Shown here: one piece after another, positions 32,791 to 44,084 of the stretch
Position numbering within the stretch: position 1 is the first letter of the stretch
How the letters are laid out: the number at the start of each line of letters is the position of its first letter
From: Periplaneta americana
Lineage: Eukaryota; Arthropoda; Insecta; Blattodea; Blattidae
Direction: 5' to 3'
Assembly: GCF_040183065.1 (NCBI RefSeq)
Contig: NC_091125.1
Coordinates: 130,463,121-130,527,120, forward strand
Length of the DNA: 64,000 nucleotides
The notes under the pieces: generated by a model
The model's database searches: none
The model's input: only the letters and a program-made list of their open reading frames with translations
Told to the model about the DNA's origin: nothing
Program-made: the position numbers and the translations under genes

Positions 32791-33107
32791 TGGGGCGGCC
32801 GGGTAGCTCAGTTGGTAGAGCAGCTGGCTACGGACTGGAAGGTCCGGGGTTCGATCCCAGGTAGTGACAGGATTTTTTCTCGTTGCCAGACTTTCAGAAC
32901 GGTCCCGAGGTTCACTCAGCCTCCTATAAAATTGAGTACCGGGTCTTTCCCGGGGGTAAAAAGGCAGTCAGAGCGTGGTGCCGACCACACCACCTCATTC
33001 TAGTGCCGAGGTCATGGAAAGTATGGGGCTCTACCTCCATGCCCCCCAAGTGCCTCCATGGCATGTTACTGGGATACCTTTTTACCTTTACCTTACGTGA
33101 ATACCTG
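32791..33107 (+). mobile_element. tRNA-derived SINE (family C) between 45-bp direct repeats
   Basis: The tRNA-like head has a clear A box (TAGCTCAGTTGG) and B box (GGTTCGATCCC), followed by a non-tRNA body ending in a 'tttttaccttta' tail. An identical 45-bp segment lies at 32746-32790 and 33108-33152. The pol III promoter boxes look intact. Open frames through the head are by-products. Confidence 0.9.
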
Positions 33108-33310
33108 AATTAAAGTAGAGATTTACATTTTTTTATGAGACACCTGAATACCACTGCTAGATTGCAGTATTATCAATGTTCGCACAATCGCTGCACAAGC
33201 TAAACAAAGAAACAACCATTTAGATCACTGGAAATGAGGTCGGAAGTTGCCATTTTTAAAGAGCACAAGACCTTTGTTCACTCCACAGAATTCTGTTACA
33301 TGCTATATAC

Positions 33311-33832
33311 CAGGGGCGTCTCGTCCTTTGGGGCTTTTGGGACTCAGCCCCTCATGAAAATTTGCGTAGTATATTATTTCAGATATTTACGAATAACTCT
33401 CGAATATAGAGGAAGTCTCGTTCTCTTTATAGTCAAAGTTTGGACTTCATCTGCATGGAGGAGATGCTATAGTCTCCTGTTGTAGAAGCGACAGATAAAT
33501 TCAAGTCCGGAGATGCTAGATTCCCAATATAGACCTTAAGAGGAGAGTATGACGTAGTTCCTGGTTCGGCGTAGCGCTCAGTCCACGGAGATGCTAGATC
33601 CTATAACACAGATGTAGCAAGTGAAGGCGGCGGGAGAGGGACGACTGTTTGGGCTCATTAAGTTCTGTCGCGGTCACGTTCGTATCACAGTAAAATAATG
33701 TAATACAAGAATACAAGTAAAGATAATGTAATTTTATGGGCAATAATGAAATAGCTCTTTAGTTTTAGTACCACACATGACAAACTATAATCAAATAGCC
33801 CCGGACAAATTCTAGGCCACGGGACGCCACTG
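33311..33832. mobile_element. hAT MITE nested in the Tigger-type element
   Basis: The ends CAGGGGCGTCTCGTCC and, inverted, CAGTGGCGTCCCGTGG, with flanks CTATATAC (33303-33310) and TTATATAC (33833-33840), 7 of 8 identical. 522 bp, no transposase. Confidence 0.7.
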
Positions 33833-34825
33833 TTATATACATGTGCAGTACATACACTGAGGTGATGATAGCACAAAATGCTGATGTTATGTGCCTCTTT
33901 TGAGTGAATAATATGTACTTTCTTGCCTGCAGAACAGTTAATTCACGATCTCAATCCCTTTTCTTGATAGCCAGTTAAGTGATTTAGGTAGGTATGGGAA
34001 CAGCACTTGCAAGATGGTGGCATCTCTGCACGAGTATACCAATTATGTCTTTGAACAACCTATAAAATAGTTTTCCAATTAACCAGCAAATTCGGTTATC
34101 TGGCACTGACTTTGTCCCATAGTTGCCGGATACAAGGGATTCTATTGTATATACCGTAGTTTCTTTGAAAGGAAGGTCCATATACCTGCTTTAATACTTC
34201 CTGGCACTATTATATTCAACCTGGCTTTTGTACTGCAAAATACATGTTCTTCTTTCATTTCATTTCATTTCAAAAAAGATAATTTGCCTGGCGAAATATA
34301 CTTGCATTCAATGAAAGATTTAGGAACTTTCACAAGGAAATAATAGACCCGAGTAGGATTAGAAGTCTGTTGACTTTACAAAGGCATGACAGTAATTATT
34401 TCATCATAACTGTGCTACTGGTCCGACTATATTTTCTCTACAGAGTACCGTGTATTGTTTGAAGAAAATTCTCCTAGTAGGTAATAGCCAACACTTATAA
34501 AAGTCAGCTAGAAAGAGAGACAAACTTGCAACCCCTTCCATTTTGATGTGATTGTCTTTTGAATTTTAAACTTAGCAAAATCTCGTGTAGCGACCAGTGC
34601 CAGGTTAAAAAAGAATTTGAATTATCAAAATTAAGTAAATAAGAAACATTAGTGCTTATTTAAAGAAATTTGCCACTTGAATCCTCCAACCTTCAAGAAT
34701 GTACACTTATCACTTGACTCGTTTTTTAAAGGGAGAATGAAGTCTGTATAATGGAACTACACACCTACATCCAATACAAATCAGACCAGCCCAGTAGTTC
34801 AGGCTCTGAATAACAAATAGAAAAA

Positions 34826-35187
34826 TCATTTTTTCAAATCGTGCTCTTCTAGAAACTGAATTTTCATATTTCTCTTACGTAATTCCAATTCATGTAACTC
34901 TTTCAAATGACATAGTTTCAGTTCCTCTATTTCCAGTTTCTTCTCCCATAATCTTTCCTCATAGTTTTTTCTCATCGTATGCAGCTCCTTAGCTTCTGTA
35001 ATTCTCTCTTCTTCAAATTTCTTCTGTATTTCGTGTAGAATTTTAGCCATTTGTCCCTTGTCTTGTTCGTAGAGTATCCTAAGGCCATGTAACTCACGAG
35101 CATTGGCTTCATCTTGACGGAATTTCTTCCTCATTGTATCTGATACTGTCTCCTTGACGTCACAGCTTCCGAGTTGTCTTTTACCCC
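34826..35187 (-). CDS. Coiled-coil gene, terminal exon
   Basis: 362 nt: two bases, 119 codons and a stop. It starts after CAG at 35188-35190 (minus). The open frame extends upstream of the splice site by chance; the codon-like charged helix begins exactly at GKRQLGSCDVKE. No poly(A) signal was confirmed. Confidence 0.75.
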
Positions 35188-38100
35188 CTGCACAAAGAAA
35201 AGTAAATATAATGACTAAAATATACTCACGCAATAACATTGCATTATACAATAATGTAACTTGAAAACATGTGTCTGATTTCAACATGTTTTACTAAAAT
35301 TCATTTCATATTTTCCGAAACTGGATTTATATAAGACATACTAGTACTCGTGGCGGTTGAAGCCTCTTTGTCTCAGTAGTGCCAGAAAATTCAAGTAAGA
35401 ACGAAAAGTAATGATAATGTATTGTTTTATATCATGAACATTTTATACAAATAATAGTAGTAGTAATAATAATAATAATAATCATAATAATAATAATAAT
35501 AGACCTAGTAATAAATTAATATAATAAATTCACGGAACTTTGAAGTTTTTTTTAAACTGTTCTATACTTTAATTACATTTCCCTATAATGTTTAGCAAAA
35601 AGTTCAATGACTGCCTCCGTGGTCTGTTGATTAGCATGCTGGCTTACAGATCTGGAGGTCCCGGGTTCGATTCCCGGGCTTTGCTCTCGGTGAATTCTTC
35701 TTGAAGAAGAAAAATTACCTGGGTGTCTAGAGTCTGGAAATTTGTATGAATGTGCCGGGTTAATATTAATTAACCAATCATCAAAAATATAGAATACATC
35801 AGGACTGTCACTGGGCAGTAACCTGAACACACGTTTCAGCGTCACATTGTTGACAAGTAACTCCATCTGTTAGCATAGATGCTATAGAGTTACCAACAAC
35901 GGAAAAAATGCCAGGTACAACCAAAAATGAACACGAGGAAAACAGAAGAAAGAATCTTTAATAGCCTATCACACCAACAAATCCATTTGTTTTTTGCATA
36001 AACATTTTAGCACCTTTTATTTACATATTTATGTTCAAATCTAGAGTTAGTCTTTCGATATTATGTATTTACTTTCCGTTTATCTTCATACGATGAAGAA
36101 TGGAGTATTTATTTTATTCATAATTTGTTTCTCATCAACACAGCACAATTACATGCATCCAATATATGATGCCAGATACCGCATTGTTTTTCCTACGCTC
36201 GCACTCTTTTCAATAACGTATTTGTTTGCAAGAAAGTCAGCCCTGGCATGGAACAAAAATTTTCGTTATTTAGTGTTGCATTCTCAAATCGAGTTGTCAA
36301 CTGAATGGCATGGATAAGACCTTTCCCCTTGCCCTTTGCACCACCATGAAGCTCCATCGAATGGATTACAAGACACTTTTGCGCATGCCCATACAGAGGT
36401 GGTTGACAGCTGGTTCAAATGACAAACATAATACGCGTATGTACAGCTATACAGCAGCACATGAGTGGGTGAATGGCATTGTTTATCTCAGACACGGTGC
36501 AACGCGGTAGTTCAAATCGATGTTCTGCTGGAATCACTCCATTGTAAATCCATATTTTTAATATTTCTGACCTTATAGTTCTCTGAAAGTACAGTTAAAA
36601 ATAAGATTTGATTATATTTTATTTAGGTAGTGCCATGGCACGAGAGCACGATACCTAAAGCCCTTCCTGCCAGTACTACAGGGTGGAAATGAAATAACCT
36701 TGCAGATTTTCAGAGCCAATAGCTCAAGTTGTATGTGAGAAAAAAGTGTAATACTATATTTGTGGAAAGTTCATAGTTTTCTCAGAAAAAAATGTTTTTT
36801 TTTTTTTTTCAAAAATGTTTAACACCCTCTTATTCGGTAACTATTGCGAATAGGATCATGATTTTTGTCCATATAAATAGAAAATCTAATAAAGAATCAT
36901 TTATCCCTCTGGTGTATTTCAATAACATGGACGGTTTCCGTGTAAATTTAATTCAGTAACCACTAATTTCAAGTCACTGAGCAATGCAAGCAAATTACAA
37001 CATTGTAGCGAGAGAAGGATGCTCGCATACAGAGACAGACCTGAGTTTGTTGACCTCTTACATCTTTATTACGAGAAGAAAGACGACTATGTTAGCGGTA
37101 ATGTTGCCAGAATGCTGAAATTTCCAACTTAATTTTCTAATTAACCGTGCATTTAATCACAAAACATACCCAGTATTACAGGTTTTCTATTCCTTTAAGT
37201 GTATCCTATTGTCCCTTTCAATCTGCAGGGTTATTTCACTTCCACTCTGTATATTTCTTGCTAAGTTTGTAACTACAATTAAGTTTAACTCTCTTTCTTT
37301 TTTTCCTTGATACCAGTACTTCTTTACAGTCTATGTAAACCATAACAGTTATGCTTCAATAGGGGTGAAAGCAAGTCGTTTGTGAGAAATAACTTCCTCT
37401 AACTGAATATGCCAACAAAATATATAGTGATAGTACCTGGTTGAACACTTGCAAATGAACTTGAAAAAATGACGAGTTATTGGCATATATTTTGATAGGT
37501 TAACCAGTGAATTATGAAAGGTTTGCCAGTTGAAGGTTAAGTTGTAGACTTTTTTAGCCTGCATTTTTAAGAGGGTATTTTATTGAATAACTGAATAAAT
37601 GGTTATACCAGGTAATTCAGTAAAAGCATGCAAATTTAAACAAGAAATAGAAGATGCTCAGAAAATTTTGAGATGGGTAACTTGGGATCTGCAAAGCCAG
37701 ATTAAGATGATCAAGTCAGTTTCGCTGTAAATACCTGGGTCAGCATTTTAGACTACAAGACCATTGCACTGGGCCATATCTTCTACCTGCCCATCTGAAG
37801 ACCACATTTACTCACGTATTTGTGGTTCATGCAGAGTTCTGCCTGAAATACTGGAGGATGTACCCAGTTTTTTAATTGAGGTTACGGAAGAGAGGCCCAA
37901 AGGCTTGCACTGCAGCCTGAGGCTTATTGTTCAGTGGATTGGAAGAGGAGGCCCTATTTTATACCCTGCGAAGTCACCCAACATAAATCCAATTGATTAT
38001 TTTCTATGGGAATATCTAAAATCACTTGTTTATAAGAACTCTGAAAACTCATACATGGAATGTGATTAAAAAATATGGTAGGGGCATATGAAAGGGTATG

Positions 38101-39694
38101 GCAGAATCTTCTACACTGATTTCATTCTTGCATTGAGATTTGTGGCCGACATTTTGAGCAACTGTTGTGAGGCACAAAATGGTACATTGTTAACTCAGGT
38201 TTGTAAATCATATGAAAATAATTTTAAAATGAAAATAATACGTGTAAATGTAAATAATAAGAAAATGTAAGTGATAGCAATAGATGTCGATTTCTTTGTC
38301 TCATTCTTATTCTTCTTCTTCTTCTTCTTCTTCTTCTTCTTCTTCTTCTTCTACTTCTTCTTCTTGTACTGCAAAGATTAGGCCCTTTGGTCTGTAATCC
38401 ATTACAAGTTTTGGGATTCAGTGCTCTTACATCCTGAATATAATATGTTGATACCAGTTGAGTTTTAAGTCTCTGAATTTTTAAGTTACATTACAAATAT
38501 GTATTTTTCACCTGGTCTACAACATGAGAGAATACCCAGCAGTAGGTTGTAAACGTCTCACTTCTGCAGACTCTATTTTACTTCTTTCTTTTCTGTTCAG
38601 AATCCAGTTCTCTGATCCATATGTTAAAATTGGGATTACCATTGGAATTTCAGTTGTACCTATTTCTCGTCTTGTTTTATTTTGTAGATTTTTCCTCACT
38701 GTACGACACATTCATTAAAGTGTCTTTATTTTTTTAATTTACATCCATTTCATGAAATTCATTCTGTGATGTTTTCTGACGAAGCCACTTTTTATCTTTC
38801 TTGGTAAGGTGAACAGACATAATCTCAGAATCTGGGGTCGGAAAATCTGTGTACCTAAGTGGAACTTAACTATAGGCTTGATGTGTTCCTTGTTACCAAG
38901 GAGGGACACATTGAACATCTTTAAGGTAAGGAACTAAACTTTTCGAGTTTCTCTTCCCATTGGTACTATTTTCAAGCACCTCAGATTCATAAAACGTAAA
39001 TTACATGTATTCGAAACCAGAATGGTCTTTTGTAGGAGCCAAAACAGCACTGTCGTATTACTTTTATAATTTACAAGACATGGGATTATGTATGTCACGA
39101 GGTTATTACTGTATTTTAAAGACGAGAGGGCATTAGCATTTACAATAATCGTAACACTAAGATAAAATTATATGCTTACAATAAAAAGCTGAAAATCATT
39201 AAAAAATCAGCTACTATAAACAGAATGCAATATTTAACCACGTGAAGCCTTAAATATTCTTCAGGACATGGAGATAATAGATAGAAAGCAAAGCATAGTG
39301 ATCATAGGTTATGAGGATGGCCTCAGTTCAAGGACATCACACTTAGGAAATGCGAAATTAAATCTTCTAGTAAAATTAGGAACTGACTATACTGCAAATT
39401 TCTGTAGACCAGGCCCCTGTATCAGATACTTACTATTTCGCTGGGGAGCAGGCACCTCCTGCTGCGGTTGTTCATCCATCAGCAGCAGCTGTGGAGGCTC
39501 TGTCTTCACTTTGACTTTCTCTTCTGCCAGGATCTGCTCCTGTTGCTCCAGTTCGTGCTGCAGCTCCTCGTACAGCTGGTTCTGCAGATCCTCTACCTCC
39601 TTCTCCTTCCACTGCTGCTCCTCCTCCTCTTGAAGTTGCATATAAAGTCGTTCCACCTGTGGGTTCTCCTCTTCTTTGATCTTAACTTCTGTTT
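34826..39694 (-). CDS. Coiled-coil protein, last two exons visible
   Basis: On the minus strand, exon 39694-39434 (acceptor tacatttcag, donor GAAATA|GTAAGT) leaves one base that joins the two leading bases of exon 35187-34826 (acceptor ctttgtgcag). The frame then runs to a TGA at 34828-34826. The result is 206 residues: a Glu/Gln-rich helix (ERLYMQLQEEEEQQW), a Pro/Gln linker, then long heptad-like Lys/Glu helices (RKKFRQDEANARELHGL, EELKLCHLKELHELELR). This C-terminal style is common in insect Myb/SANT- or MADF-type DNA-binding proteins, but no such domain is visible here, so the function is unassigned. Upstream exons were not found. The 4.2-kb intron carries a SINE and several DNA-element scraps. 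Confidence 0.7.
35608..35850 (+). mobile_element. tRNA-derived SINE (family D) in coiled-coil gene intron
   Basis: The head has GTGGTCTGTTGATTAGCATG (A-box region) and GGTTCGATTCCCGG (B box), followed by a body 'attcttcttgaagaag' and 'gtgccgggttaatattaat'. The 3' border is approximate. A (TAA)n stretch lies just upstream at 35466-35502. Confidence 0.75.
36679..37249. mobile_element. Non-autonomous TA-flanked element (ends CAGGGTGGAAATGAAATAAC)
   Basis: The left end and the right end (inverted CAGAGTGGAAGTGAAATAAC) match over about 30 bp, with TA at 36677-36678 and 37250-37251. 571 bp, containing a T-rich tract, no transposase. It lies in the coiled-coil gene intron. Confidence 0.75.
37745..38190 (+). 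pseudogene. Mariner-superfamily DDE transposase C-terminal remnant
   Basis: Plus-strand frames give LPEILEDVPSFL, WIGRGGPILYPAKSPNINP, then IDYFLWEYLKSLVYKNSEN, and finally GRHFEQLL in another frame. 'WIGRGGP..WP.RSPDL.P.DFFLWG.LKS.VY' is the third-acidic-residue region of the transposase family whose deleted relatives are at 7517-9013 and 21976-22641. The Asp at this position is kept (PIDYF). Frameshifts make it dead. Confidence 0.8.
38311..38363 (+). repeat. (TTC)n microsatellite
   Basis: About 16 TTC units with one interruption. Confidence 0.95.
38517..38716 (-). mobile_element. LINE post-RT fragment
   Basis: The minus strand reads IPILTYGSENWILNRKERSK, then IESAEVRRLQPTAGYSL. 'TYGSE.W.L' plus 'IE.AEM.FLR.VAGY' is the thumb region of an RTE/jockey-style LINE common in arthropods. 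About 65 residues remain. Confidence 0.75.
39434..39694 (-). CDS. Coiled-coil gene, penultimate exon
   Basis: 261 nt between a consensus acceptor (ttaatacatttcag) and donor (GTAAGT). It encodes TEVKIKEEENPQVERLYMQL, then EDLQNQLYEELQHELEQQEQ and a PQLLLMDEQPQQEVPAP linker. The GC-richer, CAG-biased codon use stands out from the surrounding repeats and supports a real exon. Confidence 0.75.
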
Positions 39695-39850
39695 CTGAAA
39701 TGTATTAAACACATCAGCAAAACGTTTTTTTTGGAAGACGATTTTAAATATATACTTTCTCATTACTAGGGAACGGATTTCTAGTTCCATACCTATTTTG
39801 TTTTCTACGTCCTAGACTTATTCTATTCAGATCTCTCTATTTATTTAGTA

Positions 39851-40784
39851 TTTATTTATTTATTTAACCTGGTAGAGATAAGGCCATCAGGCCTTCTCTG
39901 CCCCTCTACCAGGGGATTATAACTATAATATGAAGAATAAAATTACAATTAATTTTAAATTTACAATTACAATTACATTAAAAATTAAAGTACAACAAGA
40001 TTACCTGATTAACGAAAGCTAGAAAATTTTATAGAAGTTAAGAACAAAGAATACTTTTGTATTTACTGAATTACAAATTAAATCTAGAATAACAAAATTC
40101 TATAGTGATGAAATTACCATATATTCAGAGAACTATTTACAAGAAAACATGTCTGAACGAGTCTCAATTACTGACCAAGTGCCTAGTAAGTTTGCGTTTG
40201 AATTCAATTTTATTTCGACAGTCCCTGATGCTAGCAGGTAACGAATTCCAGAGTCTTGGCAGGGCTATTTTGAAAGAGGATGAGTATGAGGAGGTGCGAT
40301 GGGATGGTATTGTTAGTATTGTTTCATGGCGAGAGCGTGTGTTCAGATTGTGGTGGGAAGAAAGGTAAGTGAAGCGAGACGACAGGTACGAAGGAATAGA
40401 GGAGTTCAAGATTTCGAAGAGAAGGAGAAGTGAATGTAAATTTCTTTTCTTATCTAGTTTAAGCCAACCTATTGTTTCCAGGGATGGAGTAATATGATCA
40501 TATTTACGAACATTGCTTACAAAACGTACACACAAATTATGAGCACGTTGAAGTTTCGTTTTGTTGTCGCTGGAAAGGTCAGTGAGTAAAATGTCAGCAT
40601 AGTCAAAATAGGGAAATACAAGTGTCTGCACAAGGGACTTTTTTAAGCAAGAGGGAAGATGAACATTTATCCTTTTTAGCACATGGATAATAGAATATAC
40701 ATGTTTCATGTACACAGGATCCCCCCTAAATGAGTCACAACTCCTATAAATGCCTAAACAACTGTATGTGCCTAAACAGCGCAA
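39851..40784 (-). mobile_element. CR1/L2-like LINE, 5'-truncated, with C-terminal ORF
   Basis: The minus-strand frame at 40784-40164 has KRINVHLPSCLKKSLVQTL, FPYFDYADILLTDLSS, LQRAHNLCVRFVSNVRKYDH and ALPRLWNSLPASIRDCRN, the thumb/C-terminal region of CR1/L2-type reverse transcriptases. About 300 bp of 3' UTR follow, ending 'aaggccttatctctaccagg' and a (TTTA/TAAA)n tail at 39851-39866. This links the non-coding 'aaggcc' tails elsewhere in the window to this LINE family. The polymerase core is missing. Confidence 0.8.
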
Positions 40785-41240
40785 TTTTAGTATTTTGCAT
40801 ATATTTAAAATACCGTATTAAAAATGCCCAAAAAACTACAAAAATGTTTTTATTTTTTTTTTATTTTACAAAACTGATCTGGTAATTTCGTTTCATATTG
40901 GTCTTAGAAGGGGAAGGAAGAAGATTTTACCTAATTTTCTGAACCGAAGTTCCTTTGGAAAAGTCCATCCTAACATAAAAGGGGTGATAGGTTGTTCAGG
41001 TTAGGCGAGAGTTTACAAACTAGTTTTCGCGTCAGTGCACCCATGTTATACGAAATGAAACTGACCAATCAGCAATCAGTCTTTTTCACTGATAGCATTT
41101 GAATCTTCAGTACAGTAGCACTCATTGTCAGCACCAGTTCTTTATACATAAATTTCACCTGTAATGGAATATCTACTAAAATTATTGACATTATTAATTG
41201 CTAATTTTATATAAACTCCTAAAAGTCTTGAATTGTATTT

Positions 41241-42120
41241 TCATTCATTCATCATTCATTCATTCTTTCATTCAATTAATGTTCTGCCCAAGGGCAGGTC
41301 TTTCACTGCAAACCCAGCTGTCTCCAATCTTTCCTATTTTCTGCCTTCCTCTTCGTTTCCTCGTATGATCCACATATCTTAATGTCATCTATCATCTGAC
41401 AGGTTTTCCCTCAACCCAATACGAGCAAATGCTGGGTAACTTTCGGTGTTGGACCCCGGACTCATTTCACTGGCATTATCACCTTCATATCATTCAGAAG
41501 CTAAATAACCTCAGATGTTGATACAGCGTCGTAAAATAACCCAATAAAATAAAAAAAAAATCATCTGACATCTTCTTCTACCCCAAACTCTTCTCCCGTT
41601 CACCATTCCTTACAGTACATACTTCAGCAGGCAGTTTCTTCTCATCCAGTGACCCAACCAATTCCTTTTCCTCTTCCTGATCAGTTTCAGCATCATTCTT
41701 TCTTCACTCACTATTTCTATCACAGCTTCATTTCTTATTCTGTCTGTCGCTTCACACGTTCCAATCTTCTCCATATCTATATTTCAAATGCTTCTATTCA
41801 CTTCTCTTCACTTTGTCGTAATGTCCATGTTTCTGTCGCGTACAATGCCATACTCCATACAAAGCACTTCACTAGTCTCTTCCTCAGTTCTTTTTCCAGA
41901 GGTCCGCAGAAGATGCTCGCTCCTTTTCCTGTTAAAAGCTTTCTTGGACATTGTTATCCTCGTTTTGAGTTCTTGGCAGCAGCTCATCTTACTGCTTATA
42001 GTAGCCTACAGTCAAAGTATTTGAAGCTGTCCACTTCCTCACTGCCTCATTTAGAATTCGCAAGTTTATCTTCTGTATTTTTCTTCCTATGACCATGCTC
42101 TTCTTGTCCTAAATCTCTCC
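41241..42120 (-). mobile_element. LINE C-terminal region, degenerate, with (GAAT)n tail
   Basis: Minus-strand frames yield KAFNRKRSIFCGPLEKELRK, LVKCFVWSMALYATETWTL, KLIRKRKRNWLGHWMRRNC and MVNGRRVWGRRR, a familiar arthropod LINE tail (from memory RTE/jockey-like). Several frame shifts are seen. The 3' end is an (ATTC)n run at 41241-41278. A SINE has inserted at 41401. Confidence 0.75.
41401..41559 (+). mobile_element. SINE family A, 5'-truncated copy
   Basis: It matches the body and tail of the full copies near 49.3 kb ('gggtaactttcggtgttgga', 'gatacagcgtcgtaaaataac'). The target duplication ATCATCTGAC flanks it exactly (41391-41400 and 41560-41569). The tRNA head is missing. Confidence 0.9.
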
Positions 42121-42487
42121 TTTTTAGCACCTAGAAATCCGTTCCGTACTCATTGCAGAAGTTATGGTGAAGGTATTATAATTCTAAAATAAACAAATTA
42201 ACAGCAATAAGAAGAATAATAACATAAAGTGACATGATAAAGTATGTTCACAGATAGACTTTAATGTTTGGAAAGCTGTTGGAATATAGCCTATGTAAAA
42301 GCAGATAAATGGTATGAACGTTAAGTGAAGTCCAGTGTTAACGTGTAAAAATAGACATGCAATAGTAATTTGAAATCAATCTACATATAAAATACAGGTA
42401 GAGCTGTGGCATTCATAAGTGAATATGTTAAGAAAATAACATATTATTCTAAGTTATAAAAATAGTCCATGTATTTAATGTTCCTGT

Positions 42488-44084
42488 CAGTGACGTGCAG
42501 TCCACCCAAGCAACCCAAGCACGGCTTGGGCAGCACTGATTGATTATAAGAATCACGACATCTACGTAAATCAATGATTAAACTTTCTATTTATTTAATC
42601 ACAAAGTCTCGAAACGTTTCTAAATACGTTTTAATTGTAAGTCACGTGATTGGGCATATACAATGCACATACTGCAGTCCCGAGCTGGCAGCAGTGCAGA
42701 ATGCAGGTTAGCATGGAAGTTGCTATGACAACTCACGTCATTATAACTTCTAACCAATGAGGGACGCCTCACGAGACTCCAGTAGATGCATATACTCCAA
42801 GCAACCGGTAGCCTGCCTGGGCTGGCTGTGTGCGCGAAGTCGAATGAGTGTAAAACGTACTGTTTCTCTCGCGTTTGTTTGTTATACCGGTACTTTGTAG
42901 TTATATTATGTACGTGTATAGAAGTGCAATAAAAAGTTTTGATTATGTTTAGTGATAATAATAATAATAATAATAATAATAATTTAATTCAGCAACAAAA
43001 GAATAGGCCTATTACTAGCCATTTTCAGAATACCAATTACGAAAGATGCGATTAGCCTACTGGAAGTGTTAAGTGTAACAGACTGTTTTGTTGGAATTAT
43101 TTGCTGTTTAGCTGTGACAGAAGGTCCACTTGGAGAACTACAGAATACAACAAGCTAAATACAGTAATTTAACTGAAGCAATACGGGATCATGATGTTGC
43201 TATTGCTCATATTCGTGCTTCTAACGCACTCGCGATTTTTGGAACTGTGCGTATTGAAACTGAGCTAAGGGACCAAACACAACAAAGTATTATTCTACAT
43301 AATGAGAAGGTAACACGCAATAGAGACATTCTGAAAAGGCTTATAAATGCTATTTGCTTACTTGCAAAACTGGAACTTTCATTTAGAGGAAACGGTGAGT
43401 CGAAAATGTTCAACAACCGCGGTAATTATTTAGAAATTTTGGACTACACCGCCCAGTATAACCTTCTTCTAAAAACTTTTTTGGAGACATCTACAGTATT
43501 CAAAGGAGTATAAAATCGTATTCAAAATGATTTAATTGAATCTGTTGCCAGTGCACAAGACTTTTCAAACTGCAGTAAGAAAATTGTCGCACGATAGAAG
43601 TGCAGTGATGGCTTCTTCATTACATGGTGTCAAGCTAATATTAAGGCGTCTTTGCACAAGCTCTCGTTGTTCACTACTATGCATACTGTTTAAATTTATC
43701 ACGGTCCCAAAGTACTTCAAGTATTCCTGAATGCCGTATATTTTTTGTTATTCTTTCTGGGCTTGCAGCGTTTTTCTCCAAATCATCAAAGCGCACAAAA
43801 TTTCGTGATGAATTTCTGGGTCGACGATTACCACAGGTTTCCCCAACAAGATGGAATTATTTGTCACGACTTACCAATACTTAAGAGTAGTCTTTTATAA
43901 TCGTATTTTTAATTTTAGGCAGTAGTTGCAGTAGGCCTAATCTTATAGATTTTGTAAAAAAAAAAAAAGGTACCAAATACCAACGTATTTTTATAATTAG
44001 TAATCAAATATAAATAGTAAGAAGGAAAAGAAAACTTGACTAGACGGCTGTTTGGGTAATCTGTTGGGCCGCCGCACGTCACTG
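42488..44084 (+). mobile_element. hAT element with decayed transposase
   Basis: Left end CAGTGACGTGCAGTCC, right end (inverted) CAGTGACGTGCGGCGG. Flanks GTTCCTGT (42480-42487) and GCTCCTGT (44085-44092), 7 of 8 identical. It encloses a plus-strand hAT transposase remnant and a (TAA)n run (42953-42982). Confidence 0.85.
43121..43882 (+). pseudogene. hAT transposase remnant (TTF-finger/ZMYM-like type)
   Basis: The 127-codon frame includes HNEKVTRNRDILKRLINAIC, LAKLELSFRGNGES and GNYLEILDYTAQYN, then STVFKG, typical of hAT transposases with a TTF-type finger (DUF4371 region). After a stop, other frames give SAVMASSLHGVKLILRRL and FFSKSSKRTKFRDEFL, then SPTRWNY. The section with the first catalytic Asp is deleted and the C-terminus is missing. 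Dead copy. Confidence 0.85.

Larger units (their letters stand above)
32632..34147. mobile_element. Tigger/pogo-type non-autonomous element hosting two insertions
   Basis: The ends CAGTGGAATTCCTCGTATCC (left) and, inverted, CAATAGAATCCCTTGTATCC (right) are related to those of the Tigger element at 46686-48284. TA flanks both (32630-32631, 34148-34149). A SINE (32791-33107) and a hAT MITE (33311-33832) are nested inside. The remaining own sequence is short and non-coding. Confidence 0.7.

Noticed and set aside
32773..33113. Two overlapping plus-strand ORFs (76 aa each)
   Set aside because: They are frames across the tRNA head and body of a SINE, a common false protein in insect gene sets.
39268..39698. 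Plus-strand ORFs opposite the coiled-coil exon
   Set aside because: Antisense shadows of the minus-strand Glu/Gln-rich exon, which has proper splice sites.
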